Positions 1 through 7,923 of a DNA stretch of 22,199 nucleotides are shown piece after piece. Source of the DNA: SZUA-521 sp041738285. GTDB taxonomy: Bacteria > Pseudomonadota > Gammaproteobacteria > Pseudomonadales > Azotimanducaceae. How positions within the stretch are numbered: the first letter of the stretch is position 1; every line of letters starts with the position of its first letter. Both the position numbers and the translations under genes were made by a program. Location of the stretch: NCBI GenBank assembly GCA_041738285.1, contig JBGSQB010000003.1, forward strand, positions 1 to 22,199. The letters are read 5' to 3'. A model generated the notes under the pieces. It had not been told where the DNA came from. It worked only from the letters and a program-made list of their open reading frames with translations, and ran no database searches.

Positions 1-159
1 CTGCCGCTCGATCTCCGCGGCTTGGGCATCGAGCCGGCTCAATGCGGCGGCAAGACGCGCCTCGACGTCCGCGTCATTCGCCGATGCCGGATTGGCCAGA
101 ACGAATGCCGCGGCGACGACGCAGGCGGCGCGGTTGCGCCGCAGGAACCAGTTGTTCAT
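1..159 (-). CDS. Secreted protein, N-terminal fragment (cut by window edge)
   Basis: Only the first 53 codons are present and the gene continues past the left edge. The start is the ATG at 159-157, preceded on its strand by a G-rich, Shine-Dalgarno-like run. The peptide opens with a basic stretch (residues 1-10), then an alanine/valine-rich hydrophobic segment and an ANPASA-like signal peptidase site near residue 27. A heptad-like helix with alternating Leu/Ala and charged residues follows (about 31-53). An export signal followed by a short coiled coil is common in outer-membrane porins of the OprO/P and DcaP types, but the barrel is not in the window, so that is only a guess. It is divergent from the DUF3313-like gene across 175 bp. 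Confidence 0.6.
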   Translation of the reverse strand, partial: MNNWFLRRNRAACVVAAAFVLANPASANDADVEARLAAALSRLDAQAAEIERQ

Positions 160-174
160 ACCCAGACCCCCCAC

Positions 175-313
175 CGGTTGATGCGCGTCAACATAGTTCG
201 GCAATGCCTCGGCCATCAACCGCTCGCGTCGCAGCGCTCTTGGCATGACGAGGAGTCGCGACTAGACTGGCGCCGCGCGACTGACAGGCATTCCCAGCCG
301 CGTGCAATCAACC
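175..313. promoter_or_regulatory. Possible operator region with repeated TCAACC half-sites
   Basis: In the divergent intergenic region, CGGTTGATG (175-183) and CATCAACCG (214-222) form a perfect 9-bp inverted repeat with a 30-base spacer. TCAAC recurs at 188-192 and ATCAACC at 307-313. Position 177-192 is itself a near-palindrome. A separate 7-bp inverted repeat lies at 254-260/276-282. A regulator-binding region is an inference; no -35/-10 pair is convincing. Confidence 0.25.
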
Positions 314-334
314 CGATTTCGATGGAACCACGCC

Positions 335-1024
335 ATGGCCCGATACGTCCGTCAGTCCGTCGTTCATTTCATCACGATGCTGTTGCTAGCCCTTGCGTTG
401 CCGGTGGCGGCCAAGACCAAACTGCCGGAGACGACGGCCGAAGGGTTGCATCTGGTACCGGACACGCGCGCGGCAGCCGTGTACCTGCGACCCGGTGCCG
501 ATTTCAGCGGGTTCACTGAATTCGAAGTCATCGACTGCTACGTGGCATTCAAGAAGGATTGGCAGCGGGAACAGAACCAGACCAACCCGCTGCGGGTGAC
601 CAAGAACGACATGGATCGCATCAAGGCAGCGTTGTCGGATGAGTTCAAGAAAGTGTTCACGAAAGAACTGGCAGCGTCTGGCCTGACGCCAGCAACCGAG
701 CAATCGAGCAACGTGCTGGTGCTGCGCCCCGCAATCATCGATCTCGAGATCAGCGCCCCTGCGAATGTCGGAAGCGCGCGCGCGGAGGTCTTTGCAATGG
801 ATGCAGGACAGATGACGCTGTATCTCGAACTGTACGATGGCGCGACGAGCGAGCTGCTGGCGCGCGTCATCGACCCGGAGCGCGCGCGCAGCCGCGGCGT
901 GATGACCTGGCAGACCAAGTCGAACAACATCCGCGAAGCGGATCGGCTGCTGACGGAGTGGTCGAGTGCGCTCGGCGCATATCTGAAGCAGGCACGCGAA
1001 GCAAAGGCCCCGATCCAGAACTAG
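335..1024 (+). CDS. DUF3313-like exported protein
   Basis: A 229-residue protein of unknown function. The ATG at 335 is chosen over the upstream GTG at 302 because it puts a compact signal peptide at the very N-terminus: basic residues, a hydrophobic core at about residues 8-24, and a VAAKT-like cleavage region. The mature part starts with a stretch like that of DUF3313 proteins (YLRPGADFSGFTEFEV, then AFKKDWQRE), followed by a mixed alpha/beta domain. Many DUF3313 members are lipoproteins, but no lipobox cysteine is seen here, so this one is probably periplasmic. The TAG stop lies in the CTAG at the left edge of a miniature inverted-repeat element. A probable terminator lies beyond that element at 1188-1219. 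The family call rests on recall of the motif; the role is unknown. Confidence 0.7.
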   Translation: MARYVRQSVVHFITMLLLALALPVAAKTKLPETTAEGLHLVPDTRAAAVYLRPGADFSGFTEFEVIDCYVAFKKDWQREQNQTNPLRVTKNDMDRIKAALSDEFKKVFTKELAASGLTPATEQSSNVLVLRPAIIDLEISAPANVGSARAEVFAMDAGQMTLYLELYDGATSELLARVIDPERARSRGVMTWQTKSNNIREADRLLTEWSSALGAYLKQAREAKAPIQN

Positions 1025-1170
1025 GGAACCTCTGAACAAGGTCTATTTCCGCCATGGCCGCGTTGGGGCGCACTCCGGAAGCATCGCGAATTTACAGCAT
1101 ATTCGCGATGTTCCTCCGTACGTCCCGCCTTGCCCTGACGAAAATATCCACTTGTTCAGAGCTTCCCTAG
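1021..1170. mobile_element. IS5-type miniature inverted-repeat element with CTAG target duplication
   Basis: CTAG at 1021-1024 and 1167-1170 flanks a 142-bp insert (1025-1166). The insert's ends are inverted repeats: GGAACCTCTGAACAAG on the left and, read from the other side, GGAAGCTCTGAACAAG on the right, with one mismatch. Similarity continues inward through TATTTCCG/TATTTTCG with an indel. The termini resemble IS5 ends as I recall them (GGAAG...GAACAAG), and IS5-group elements duplicate a 4-bp CTAG/YTAR target. There is no transposase, so the element is non-autonomous. A perfect 10-bp inverted repeat, CATCGCGAAT (1082-1091) with ATTCGCGATG (1101-1110), forms an internal hairpin. The upstream gene's TAG stop is part of the left CTAG, so insertion preserved the reading frame end. 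A deleted copy lies at 20659-20690. Confidence 0.75.
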
Positions 1171-1187
1171 AAACCGTGACCCGATCG

Positions 1188-1219
1188 GATCGTTGCCGCC
1201 GAGGCGGTGCGATCTTTTT
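1188..1219 (+). terminator. Probable rho-independent terminator
   Basis: GATCG (1188-1192) and CCGCC (1196-1200) pair with GGCGG (1203-1207) and CGATC (1210-1214) across a small internal loop. Five T residues follow (1215-1219). If the miniature element is removed, this hairpin starts 17 bases after the DUF3313 gene's stop, a normal terminator position. It also ends only 17 bases before the pldA start, so it could act as an attenuator for that gene. Confidence 0.55.
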
Positions 1220-1236
1220 ATGCAATGGAGAGAACC

Positions 1237-2229
1237 ATGATAGTGAACTGTGGCGGAAGCCTTGCGCGCGCCATCCTAATGACCGCGTTAGTTGGCGTTA
1301 CACCGATGGTAGGTGCGAATGATCTGACGGATTGCGCGGCCATTGTGGGTGCCGAAGCCCGCCTTGCGTGTTTCGATGCGCTGGCGGCGAAGTCGAAGGA
1401 GCAGATGCAAAGCACGACCGTCGCGGCACCTACGGCGGAAGAACCCGCGCTTCAGGCGCGCATGGAGCGAGAGTCCTCGACGCTCGCCAACCCCTTCAGC
1501 CTGACCGCATACAAGCCGACCTACATCTTGCCGATGACCTACAACAGCAAGAAGAACGTGGAGCCATTTCGGGCAGCCTACCCGGACGTCGGCATGGATG
1601 ATGCCGAAGCCAAGTTCCAGATCAGCTTCAAGGCCAAGCTGTGGGACATCAGCGATCGGCTCGATCTGTGGATGGGCTATACCCAGGAAAACTGGTGGCA
1701 GGTGTACAACGACGATGAGTCCGCACCGTTCCGCGAGACCAACTATCAGCCCGAAGTATTCGTGACATACGCGACTAACGCCCAGGTGCTGGGATTCGAT
1801 GTGCCCATGCTCACGCTCGCCTTCAATCACCAATCAAACGGCCGTGGCGAGCTGCTGTCGCGAAGCTGGAATCGTGTGATTGCCGGTGCGCTGCTGCAGA
1901 AGGGCAACTTCGTGATCAATCCCCGCGTCTGGTATCGCATCCCGGAAGACGACGAAGATGACGACAACCCGCGCACCGATGACTTCTACGGTTACGGCGA
2001 CGTGCGTTTCGCCTACAAGTGGAACGACATGACCTTCTCGATGCTCGGACGCAACAATCTGCGCACTGACAACAACAAAGGTGCGGTGGAGCTCGACTGG
2101 ACGTTTCCGCTGAACGAACGCTTCAAGGGCTACGTGCAGTACTTCTATGGCTACGGCGAAAGCATGATCGACTACGATGTGAAGACGAATCGCATCGGTA
2201 TCGGCATCATGATGACCGACTGGTTCTGA
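1237..2229 (+). CDS. pldA: Outer-membrane phospholipase A (OMPLA)
   Basis: A 330-residue outer-membrane enzyme hydrolysing acyl ester bonds of phospholipids, normally a calcium-dependent dimer activated when the membrane is disturbed. The active site is visible: His198 and Ser200 in FNHQSNG and Asn212 in SRSWNR. The spacing (+2, +14) equals that of E. coli His142/Ser144/Asn156. YKPTYILPMTYN (about 92-103) is the conserved first strand, and the C-terminus ends in aromatic Phe as barrel proteins do. The signal peptide spans about residues 1-27. A linker (28-85) contains CAAIVGAEARLACFDALA, a motif seen in many such proteins. The ATG at 1237 is preferred because GGAGA lies just upstream; an in-frame ATG at 1225 is also possible. 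An acidic loop (about 237-250) is unusual. The last 23 bases overlap the convergent DUF6178-like gene. Confidence 0.92.
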   Translation: MIVNCGGSLARAILMTALVGVTPMVGANDLTDCAAIVGAEARLACFDALAAKSKEQMQSTTVAAPTAEEPALQARMERESSTLANPFSLTAYKPTYILPMTYNSKKNVEPFRAAYPDVGMDDAEAKFQISFKAKLWDISDRLDLWMGYTQENWWQVYNDDESAPFRETNYQPEVFVTYATNAQVLGFDVPMLTLAFNHQSNGRGELLSRSWNRVIAGALLQKGNFVINPRVWYRIPEDDEDDDNPRTDDFYGYGDVRFAYKWNDMTFSMLGRNNLRTDNNKGAVELDWTFPLNERFKGYVQYFYGYGESMIDYDVKTNRIGIGIMMTDWF

Positions 2230-3886
2230 TCAACCCACCAAGCTGGGCGAGAAACTGATCGACCCGCTGCAGGTGCCGAAGCGTGGTGATGTACTGACTG
2301 CCCGTTGTAGCTGGGCCGGGGCGAAAGCCGAGGTTCAGCTGCAGCGGGTAACGCGGAAAGCTCGTGATCAGCGTGCGCAGACTGTCGCAGGCGCGCTGAT
2401 CGAGCACCAGCGTCAGCAGCAGCAGATTGTCTGCGACATCTTCGAACTCGCCGCGCTCGACCAGTTCGAGCAGATCCGGTTCGCTCACTGCGATCTCCAC
2501 CTCTGCCAGCATCCACAGTTTGTTCTTGAGCCCTTCGCGCACTTGGTCGCTGCGCAGAGTGCTGATCAGCGCTTCCGCCGATGCTCGCGGTAGCCGCTGT
2601 AGCAGATGCCAGCCGATCTGGAACAGCCGCACGATGCCCGGCGCGTCTTCGAGCATGCCAGCGACGAAGTCGTCGCGATCCCGCGACGAAGCAAGGCGTG
2701 AGGCAACGTAGTCGAGCCCGAGGTTTGCACATGCCAGCGCCGCTTGTGCCGCCTCGGCCTCTTTGAACCGACCGCCCTCAAACCAGCTGCCGGCCATCAG
2801 CACGTTGGCCAGAAACACGAGCTCACCGAGGCGCGCCGAGAACGCGTGTGAGTTGGTGAGCTGAAGATGATCCAAGCGCAGCTGTAGTTCCGGCATGGGT
2901 TCGCGACTGTTCTTGGGACCGGTCAGCAACTTCGGTGGTGCGTTGCTGACGATCTCCGCCGTCACCAGTGCATCCTTCAGTGAAGCGAGTTCTGCCGCTT
3001 GCGCTGGTGTCGTAGCAGCCGCGATCTCCTCGCCTGGTTGTTCGCCCGAATCATCGGCAGCAGGATCATGCTTGGCGCTCGCGGCGCGCAGACGATCGAA
3101 GTAGAGCTGGCCGATGTCGTCGTAGGCCGATTGCGCGCAGAGCATATCGAGCGAGGTGCGCCGAGCCAGGGCGAGGAAGGACGCGGCAAGATCCGGTGTG
3201 ACAAAGCCCTTGGCGGCGCGACGTTGCTCACGCTCATAGGTCTCATCTTCGAGGAGCGGCTGGCCATCGTCGGCAAACCCGAGTGCGGTGGGCTGGAAGC
3301 AGCAGCGCGACAACACCCGCTCGAGGAAGTTGCCGTGACTCGATTCGAGTTCGTTGAGCACCGCGCGAATGCTGTCCCATTCGTCCTCGTGCGTGGCGGC
3401 CACGAAGTAGCCGCCGAATTCCTCGGTGCGATCGCCTGCGGCCAGGTCATGCAGAAACTCGGTGAACGCTTCGGTCGATTCCTCCGGCGCCATGTACACA
3501 TCGGCGCTGCGATCGGAGACCGTCACGAACGGCGCGAGGTTGAGTACGACGAAGGTCTCGCCGAGGTCACACAAACGCTCGGCCGCGAACGCAGTACCGA
3601 CGTCGAGCATCACATCGAGCCATTCCAGGAACTTGCCCGGCTGCAGCCGTTCGGCCTGACCGGGGATCAGGTTCTGCCACAGTGACTCTTCGAAGATCTC
3701 GCGCAATTGCTCCGGGGTCGTGAGCGCGATCAGGGCGCCGGAATCGCGTAGTCCCACATGATCGATCAACCGCTTGAGCGTGGGGGCGGGCATCTGTGCC
3801 ACCAGTGCCGGCAAAGCGGGGCTGTCGACCAGCCGCGCGAGCAATTGCTTCGAGTTGCCAGATTTGGTGATCTGTCGGCGTTTCAT
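2207..3886 (-). CDS. DUF6178-like protein of unknown function
   Basis: A 559-residue, largely alpha-helical, soluble-looking protein with no signal peptide or membrane segment. The N-terminal 130 residues carry Leu-rich helical units (LLARLVDSPALPALVAQMP, then TPEQLREIFEESLWQ, then LQPGKFLEWLDVMLDVG) that match my memory of DUF6178 proteins. An acidic, low-complexity linker lies near residue 280 and a helical C-terminal half follows. The ATG at 3886 has AGGGG about eight bases upstream; an in-frame GTG at 3892 is the alternative. It is divergent from the ABC permease genes across about 120 bp. The biochemical role is not known to me, and the family assignment is from motif memory. Confidence 0.65.
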   Translation of the reverse strand: MKRRQITKSGNSKQLLARLVDSPALPALVAQMPAPTLKRLIDHVGLRDSGALIALTTPEQLREIFEESLWQNLIPGQAERLQPGKFLEWLDVMLDVGTAFAAERLCDLGETFVVLNLAPFVTVSDRSADVYMAPEESTEAFTEFLHDLAAGDRTEEFGGYFVAATHEDEWDSIRAVLNELESSHGNFLERVLSRCCFQPTALGFADDGQPLLEDETYEREQRRAAKGFVTPDLAASFLALARRTSLDMLCAQSAYDDIGQLYFDRLRAASAKHDPAADDSGEQPGEEIAAATTPAQAAELASLKDALVTAEIVSNAPPKLLTGPKNSREPMPELQLRLDHLQLTNSHAFSARLGELVFLANVLMAGSWFEGGRFKEAEAAQAALACANLGLDYVASRLASSRDRDDFVAGMLEDAPGIVRLFQIGWHLLQRLPRASAEALISTLRSDQVREGLKNKLWMLAEVEIAVSEPDLLELVERGEFEDVADNLLLLTLVLDQRACDSLRTLITSFPRYPLQLNLGFRPGPATTGSQYITTLRHLQRVDQFLAQLGGLIRTSRSS

Positions 3887-4009
3887 CTGCACATCCCCTG
3901 CGGCCCGGCTGCGCGTTGTACGCGATGACAGGCCCCTCGACCAGTCTGGCCGACCGACCCATTCATTGGTACCTTACATGTGCGCCCTGAAAGTGACTCG
4001 GCCCACGAG

Positions 4010-5173
4010 ATGAATCGAGCGACGTTGCTGATCGCCAATCTCCTGCGCAGCCCGACGCGCACGCTCCTCACCCTGATCACGCTCATTGTCGCCTTCCTGT
4101 TGTTCATGCTCCTGCGCGCGATTGCCGATGCGTTTGCCGGTGGCGTCGCCGATCAGGGGGTGCAGCGTGTGTACATCGACGCCAAGTACTCGATGACGGA
4201 CAACCTGCCGGTGACCCATGTACGCGCGGTGGCGGACGTGCCGGGCGTGGCGGCGGTTGCCCAGATGACCTGGTTCGGCGGCTACTATCAGGAGCCCGCC
4301 AACGCCTTCGCCAAGATGGTGGTCGATCACGAGTACTTTTTCGACGTCTACCCGGACATCATCGTCGCGACCGATGTGCTCGATCGCTTCCGCGCGGGTA
4401 AGAACAGCGTGATCGTGGCCGAAGCGCTTGCGCGCACGTTCGGCTGGCAGGCGGGGGACGTGATCCCGATCCGTGGCGACATCTGGCCCAAGGCCGATGG
4501 ATCGTGGGCATGGCAATTCGAACTCGCGGGCACCTACACCGCGGCGCCAGACAGCCGCGTGCAACCGATGTTCCTGCTGCGCTATGACTACTTCAACGAC
4601 TCCGTCATGGACTGGGTGAAGAACAACATCGGCTGGATGATCGTGCGGCTCGCGCCCGGTGCCGACACGAATGCTGTCATCGGCAGCATCGATGCGTTGT
4701 TCGAGAACTCGTCCGACCCGACGGCATCGTTGTCGGAGGATGACTACTCCCGCCAGTTCGCCAATCAACTCGGCGACATGAACGTGATCACCACCCTCAT
4801 TCTGATTGCGGTGTTCTTCACCTTGCTGCTGCTGACGGCCAACGTTGCCGCGCTCGGCTTCAGCGAGCGCATTGCGGAACTGGGCGTCATGAAGACCCTG
4901 GGCTTTGCGGACATGGAAGTGGCCGCGCTGGTGATGCTCGAAGGCGTACTGCTGTGTGCGGCGGGGGCCGTGATTGGCATTGCGTGCGCGTTTGCCCTCG
5001 AAGGCCCATTGCAATCGGCGCTCGAACTCGTGCTGGGCCGCTTCGCACTGAGTTGGGCAGATGCAGCAATCGCGTTGCTCATCGCGGTGGCCATCGGCGT
5101 CGCCATCGGCGTATCTCCGGCGCTGGCGGCGCGGCGCCTGCGCGTGGTCGATGCACTGCGACAGGCAGGCTGA
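4010..5173 (+). CDS. ABC transporter permease, FtsX/MacB type (first of pair)
   Basis: A 387-residue inner-membrane permease. The layout is typical of the family: one helix near the N-terminus (about 18-38), a periplasmic domain of some 215 residues, then three helices (about 258-281, 302-325 and 350-372). The conserved stretch between helices 2 and 3 (ERIAELGVMKTLGF) is the cytoplasmic coupling segment, and the protein ends in PALAARRLRVVDALRQ. Such permeases work with a separate ATPase in lipoprotein or lipid transport, or as mechanotransmitters. The ATG at 4010 is preferred because it leaves a short cytoplasmic tail; a GTG at 3980 would add ten residues and neither has a clear ribosome site. 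The second permease begins two bases after the stop. No ATPase gene is nearby. Confidence 0.88.
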   Translation: MNRATLLIANLLRSPTRTLLTLITLIVAFLLFMLLRAIADAFAGGVADQGVQRVYIDAKYSMTDNLPVTHVRAVADVPGVAAVAQMTWFGGYYQEPANAFAKMVVDHEYFFDVYPDIIVATDVLDRFRAGKNSVIVAEALARTFGWQAGDVIPIRGDIWPKADGSWAWQFELAGTYTAAPDSRVQPMFLLRYDYFNDSVMDWVKNNIGWMIVRLAPGADTNAVIGSIDALFENSSDPTASLSEDDYSRQFANQLGDMNVITTLILIAVFFTLLLLTANVAALGFSERIAELGVMKTLGFADMEVAALVMLEGVLLCAAGAVIGIACAFALEGPLQSALELVLGRFALSWADAAIALLIAVAIGVAIGVSPALAARRLRVVDALRQAG

Positions 5174-5175
5174 TC

Positions 5176-6339
5176 GTGTTGCGTCAGATTCTCGCGGTCA
5201 CGCTGATGAACTTTGTGAACCTGCCGTCGCGCATCGGTGCAAGTGTGATCATCGTGGTGGGTGTCGCCGGCGTCGTTGCCGTGCTGCTGGGGCTACTTGC
5301 CATGTCGGCAGGGTTCCGCATGGCATTCGCAGAAACCGCAAAGCCCGATCGGGCTCTGATCGTGCGCGGCGGCAGCAACAACGAGATGAGCGGTTGGATC
5401 GCGGCATCGGAGTTCGCGGTGCTCGAAAACATGGAAGCAATCGATGTCGCAAGTGGCGAGGTGTACGTCACCGTCTCGATGGCCAAACGCGCGGATGGAT
5501 TCAAAGCCGATGTGGTCGGCCGCGGCGTCACGGCCGCGGCTTTTGATCTGCGCCCGGAACTTACGATCGTTGCCGGTCGAAGATTCGAGCCGGGTACCGC
5601 GGAAATGATTGTCGGAGTCGCGGCACACCGCGAATACCAAGGGCTCGATGTGGGCGCGCGGGTCGAGGCACGCAACATGTCGTTCACGATCGTCGGGCAT
5701 TTTGCCGCTGACGGCAGCGCGGTGGAGTCCGAAGTCTGGATGGATCTGCCGATCGCGCAGGACGTGTTCCGACGGCCGGGTGGAGTAAGCGTCGCGCGCG
5801 TGCGGCTTCTACCCGATGCCAACGCTGCAGCGGTCAACACGGCACTCGCCGCCGACCCCCGTCTCACGGCCACACTCATTCCCGAAGTCGAGTTCTTCGC
5901 CGCCCAGTCGGCGTCCCGCGCCGCGCTGATCGATGTGTTCGCCTACTTCATCGCGTCGGTCATGGCCTTTGGCGCGACGGCGGCCGCCATCAACACCATG
6001 TACACGGCGGTGAGTCGCAGAACGGTGGAAATCGGCACGCTGCGCGCACTGGGCTTCGGCGCCGGCGGCGTGGTGGTGTCGGTGGTTCTCGAGGCCATGG
6101 TGCTGGCGACGATGGGCGGTGTCATCGGCACCGCGCTCGTCTACTTCATCGTCGATGGCTATGCCACGTCGACCTTCAACGGTGCGTCCAGTTCGCAGAT
6201 TGCATTCAGCTTCGCGTTGACGCCGGGTTTGGCGATCACGGGGCTCGTGTGGGCGCTTGCGCTTGGATTCATCGGCGGGTTGCTGCCCGCCCTGCGCGCC
6301 GCGCGCATGCCGATCACGGCCGCATTGCGTGGCGCGTGA
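5176..6339 (+). CDS. ABC transporter permease, FtsX/MacB type (second of pair)
   Basis: Also 387 residues, starting at a GTG two bases after the first permease's stop, so the two are almost certainly co-translated. It has one N-terminal helix (about 20-43), a periplasmic domain containing segments such as GRGVTAAAFDLRPE and a GRRF-x3-TAEMIVG motif typical of MacB-like domains, and three C-terminal helices. The coupling motif between them is RRTVEIGTLRALGFG, and it ends in PALRAARMPITAALRG. The two proteins are paralogous half-permeases and probably form a LolCE-like heterodimer. The substrate is unknown, and the ATPase must be encoded elsewhere. The longer open frame upstream of 5176 lies inside the first permease in another frame and is not used. 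Confidence 0.88.
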   Translation: MLRQILAVTLMNFVNLPSRIGASVIIVVGVAGVVAVLLGLLAMSAGFRMAFAETAKPDRALIVRGGSNNEMSGWIAASEFAVLENMEAIDVASGEVYVTVSMAKRADGFKADVVGRGVTAAAFDLRPELTIVAGRRFEPGTAEMIVGVAAHREYQGLDVGARVEARNMSFTIVGHFAADGSAVESEVWMDLPIAQDVFRRPGGVSVARVRLLPDANAAAVNTALAADPRLTATLIPEVEFFAAQSASRAALIDVFAYFIASVMAFGATAAAINTMYTAVSRRTVEIGTLRALGFGAGGVVVSVVLEAMVLATMGGVIGTALVYFIVDGYATSTFNGASSSQIAFSFALTPGLAITGLVWALALGFIGGLLPALRAARMPITAALRGA

Positions 6340-6346
6340 CGGATTG

Positions 6347-6850
6347 ATGTTCGAAACCGCGCGCGTTCGGGTGCGATGGCTGACGAGCAATGATGCCGAC
6401 GATATGCACGCGGTGTACGGCGACGCCGGAGCGATGCGCTGGGTGGACGATGGTCACCCGATCGGCCGCGATGAATGCGCACGCTGGATCGAAGTCACTC
6501 ACAACAACTATCGAACGCGTGGCTACGGCATGTCGGCGCTGGTGCACAAGGAACTCGATTGCATCGTCGGCTTCTGCGGCCTCGTGCATCCGGGCGGCCA
6601 GCCTGATGCCGAGATCAAGTACGCGTTGGGTCGGCAGTGGTGGGGCAATGGCATCGCGACCGAAGTCGCGCGCGGCATGCTCATCTACGGTGCCACGACC
6701 TTCAACCTACCGAAGATCATCGCAACGGTTGCGCCTGCCAATGAAGCATCCAAGCGCGTGCTGTTGAACGCCGGCATGCGAGCAGCACCTGATCGTCGCG
6801 AAGACGATGGTTCCATCACCTGCGTGTTCGAGTGGTTCCCGAATCCGTAG
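6347..6850 (+). CDS. GNAT-family acetyltransferase (RimJ/RimL-like)
   Basis: A 167-residue acyl-CoA-dependent N-acetyltransferase. It opens with the ETARVRVRWLTSNDADDM stretch typical of the RimJ/RimL branch. It has the IVGFCGL strand (about 73-79) and the acetyl-CoA-binding region YALGRQWWGNGIATEV (92-107), which carries the G-x-G-I-A signature. It ends with the ANEASKRVLLNAGM helix common to the group. The ATG at 6347 lies seven bases after the second permease's stop, so the gene probably belongs to the same transcript. The substrate could be a protein N-terminus, an amino acid or a small amine; nothing in the sequence decides. The longer frame starting at 6257 overlaps the permease and is rejected. 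Confidence 0.88.
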   Translation: MFETARVRVRWLTSNDADDMHAVYGDAGAMRWVDDGHPIGRDECARWIEVTHNNYRTRGYGMSALVHKELDCIVGFCGLVHPGGQPDAEIKYALGRQWWGNGIATEVARGMLIYGATTFNLPKIIATVAPANEASKRVLLNAGMRAAPDRREDDGSITCVFEWFPNP

Positions 6851-6889
6851 GTCCGTAGGATAGACGGCAAATCAAACGGGGAAGGCGTC

Positions 6890-7915
6890 ATGCAATATCG
6901 GCTGCTCGGCAACAGTGGACTGCGCGTTTCTGAACTCGCCCTCGGTGCGATGACGTTCGGCACCGAGACGGGCTTTGGTGTCGAAAAGGACGAAAGTCGC
7001 AAGGTCTACGATGCGTTCCGCGAAGCGGGCGGCAACTTCATCGACACGGCAAACGTCTACGCGCGCGGTACGAGTGAGACGTTCCTGGGTGAGTTCATGG
7101 CCGCGGATCGCGAGCGCATGGTGCTCGCCACCAAGTACACCGGCGGTATGCGCGGCCGAGACATCAATGCCACCGGCAACTCGCGCAAGAACATGATGGA
7201 CTCGGTGCACGCGAGCCTGAAGCGGCTCAAGACCGACTACATCGACCTGTACTGGGTGCACGCGCGCGACTATCTCACGCCCATCGAGGAAGTCATGCGT
7301 GGTCTGGATGACCTCGTCCGCCAGGGTAAGGTGCTCTACATCGGTGTGTCCGATACGCCCGCCTGGGTCGTCTCACAAGCCAACACCTTGGCGCAGTTGC
7401 GCGGCTGGACTCAGTTCGTCGGATTGCAGATCCGCTACAGCCTGGTCGATCGCACCGTGGAGCGGGAACTGCTGCCGATGGCGCGCGCCTTGGATCTTGC
7501 GGTCACGCCTTGGGGCATCGTTGGTTCCGGCATTCTCACCGGCAAGTACAACAAGGATCCGAAGGCAGCCGGTCGTGCACAGATGCGTGGCCAGTTGCCC
7601 GAGCGAGGGCTCGCGATCGCCGCCGAAGTGATGGCAGTTGCGAAGGATCTCGACGCCACGCCATCTCAGGTCGCGATCGCCTGGGTGCGTCGCGGCGAAG
7701 GCAACATCATTCCACTCGTTGGCGCACGCACGCAGGCGCAGCTTGCGGAAAATCTCGGTGCGCTCGACGTCACCCTCGATGATACGGTGCTCAATCGGTT
7801 GAACGCGGTGAGCGCAATCGAACCGGGCTTCCCCCACGACATGCTGCGGCCCCAAAGCCAAGGCGTGGCGGCGCGGGTTCGCAACCATCGCGCGTCATCG
7901 ACGCCGGAGTGGTGA
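6890..7915 (+). CDS. Aldo/keto reductase
   Basis: A 341-residue NADPH-dependent TIM-barrel oxidoreductase reducing aldehydes or ketones. The catalytic tetrad is complete: Asp52 and Tyr57 in FIDTANVY, Lys82 in ATKY, and His124 in WVHARD. The N-terminus (MQYRLLGNSGLRVSELALGAMTFG) is that of the YajO/Tas-like, potassium-channel-beta-like branch, and a SQVAIAWVRR helix near the C-terminus is standard for the fold. GGGGAAGG lies six bases before the ATG. It follows the acetyltransferase by 39 bp in the same direction, so it may be the last gene of that transcript or have its own promoter. Its end is eight bases from that of the convergent aminotransferase gene. Confidence 0.93.
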   Translation: MQYRLLGNSGLRVSELALGAMTFGTETGFGVEKDESRKVYDAFREAGGNFIDTANVYARGTSETFLGEFMAADRERMVLATKYTGGMRGRDINATGNSRKNMMDSVHASLKRLKTDYIDLYWVHARDYLTPIEEVMRGLDDLVRQGKVLYIGVSDTPAWVVSQANTLAQLRGWTQFVGLQIRYSLVDRTVERELLPMARALDLAVTPWGIVGSGILTGKYNKDPKAAGRAQMRGQLPERGLAIAAEVMAVAKDLDATPSQVAIAWVRRGEGNIIPLVGARTQAQLAENLGALDVTLDDTVLNRLNAVSAIEPGFPHDMLRPQSQGVAARVRNHRASSTPEW

Positions 7916-7923
7916 CCATTGGT

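Noticed and set aside
3974..5014. 346-residue open frame on the - strand opposite the first ABC permease
   Set aside because: The translation is His/Arg/Gly-rich low-complexity sequence, while the + strand encodes a clear permease.
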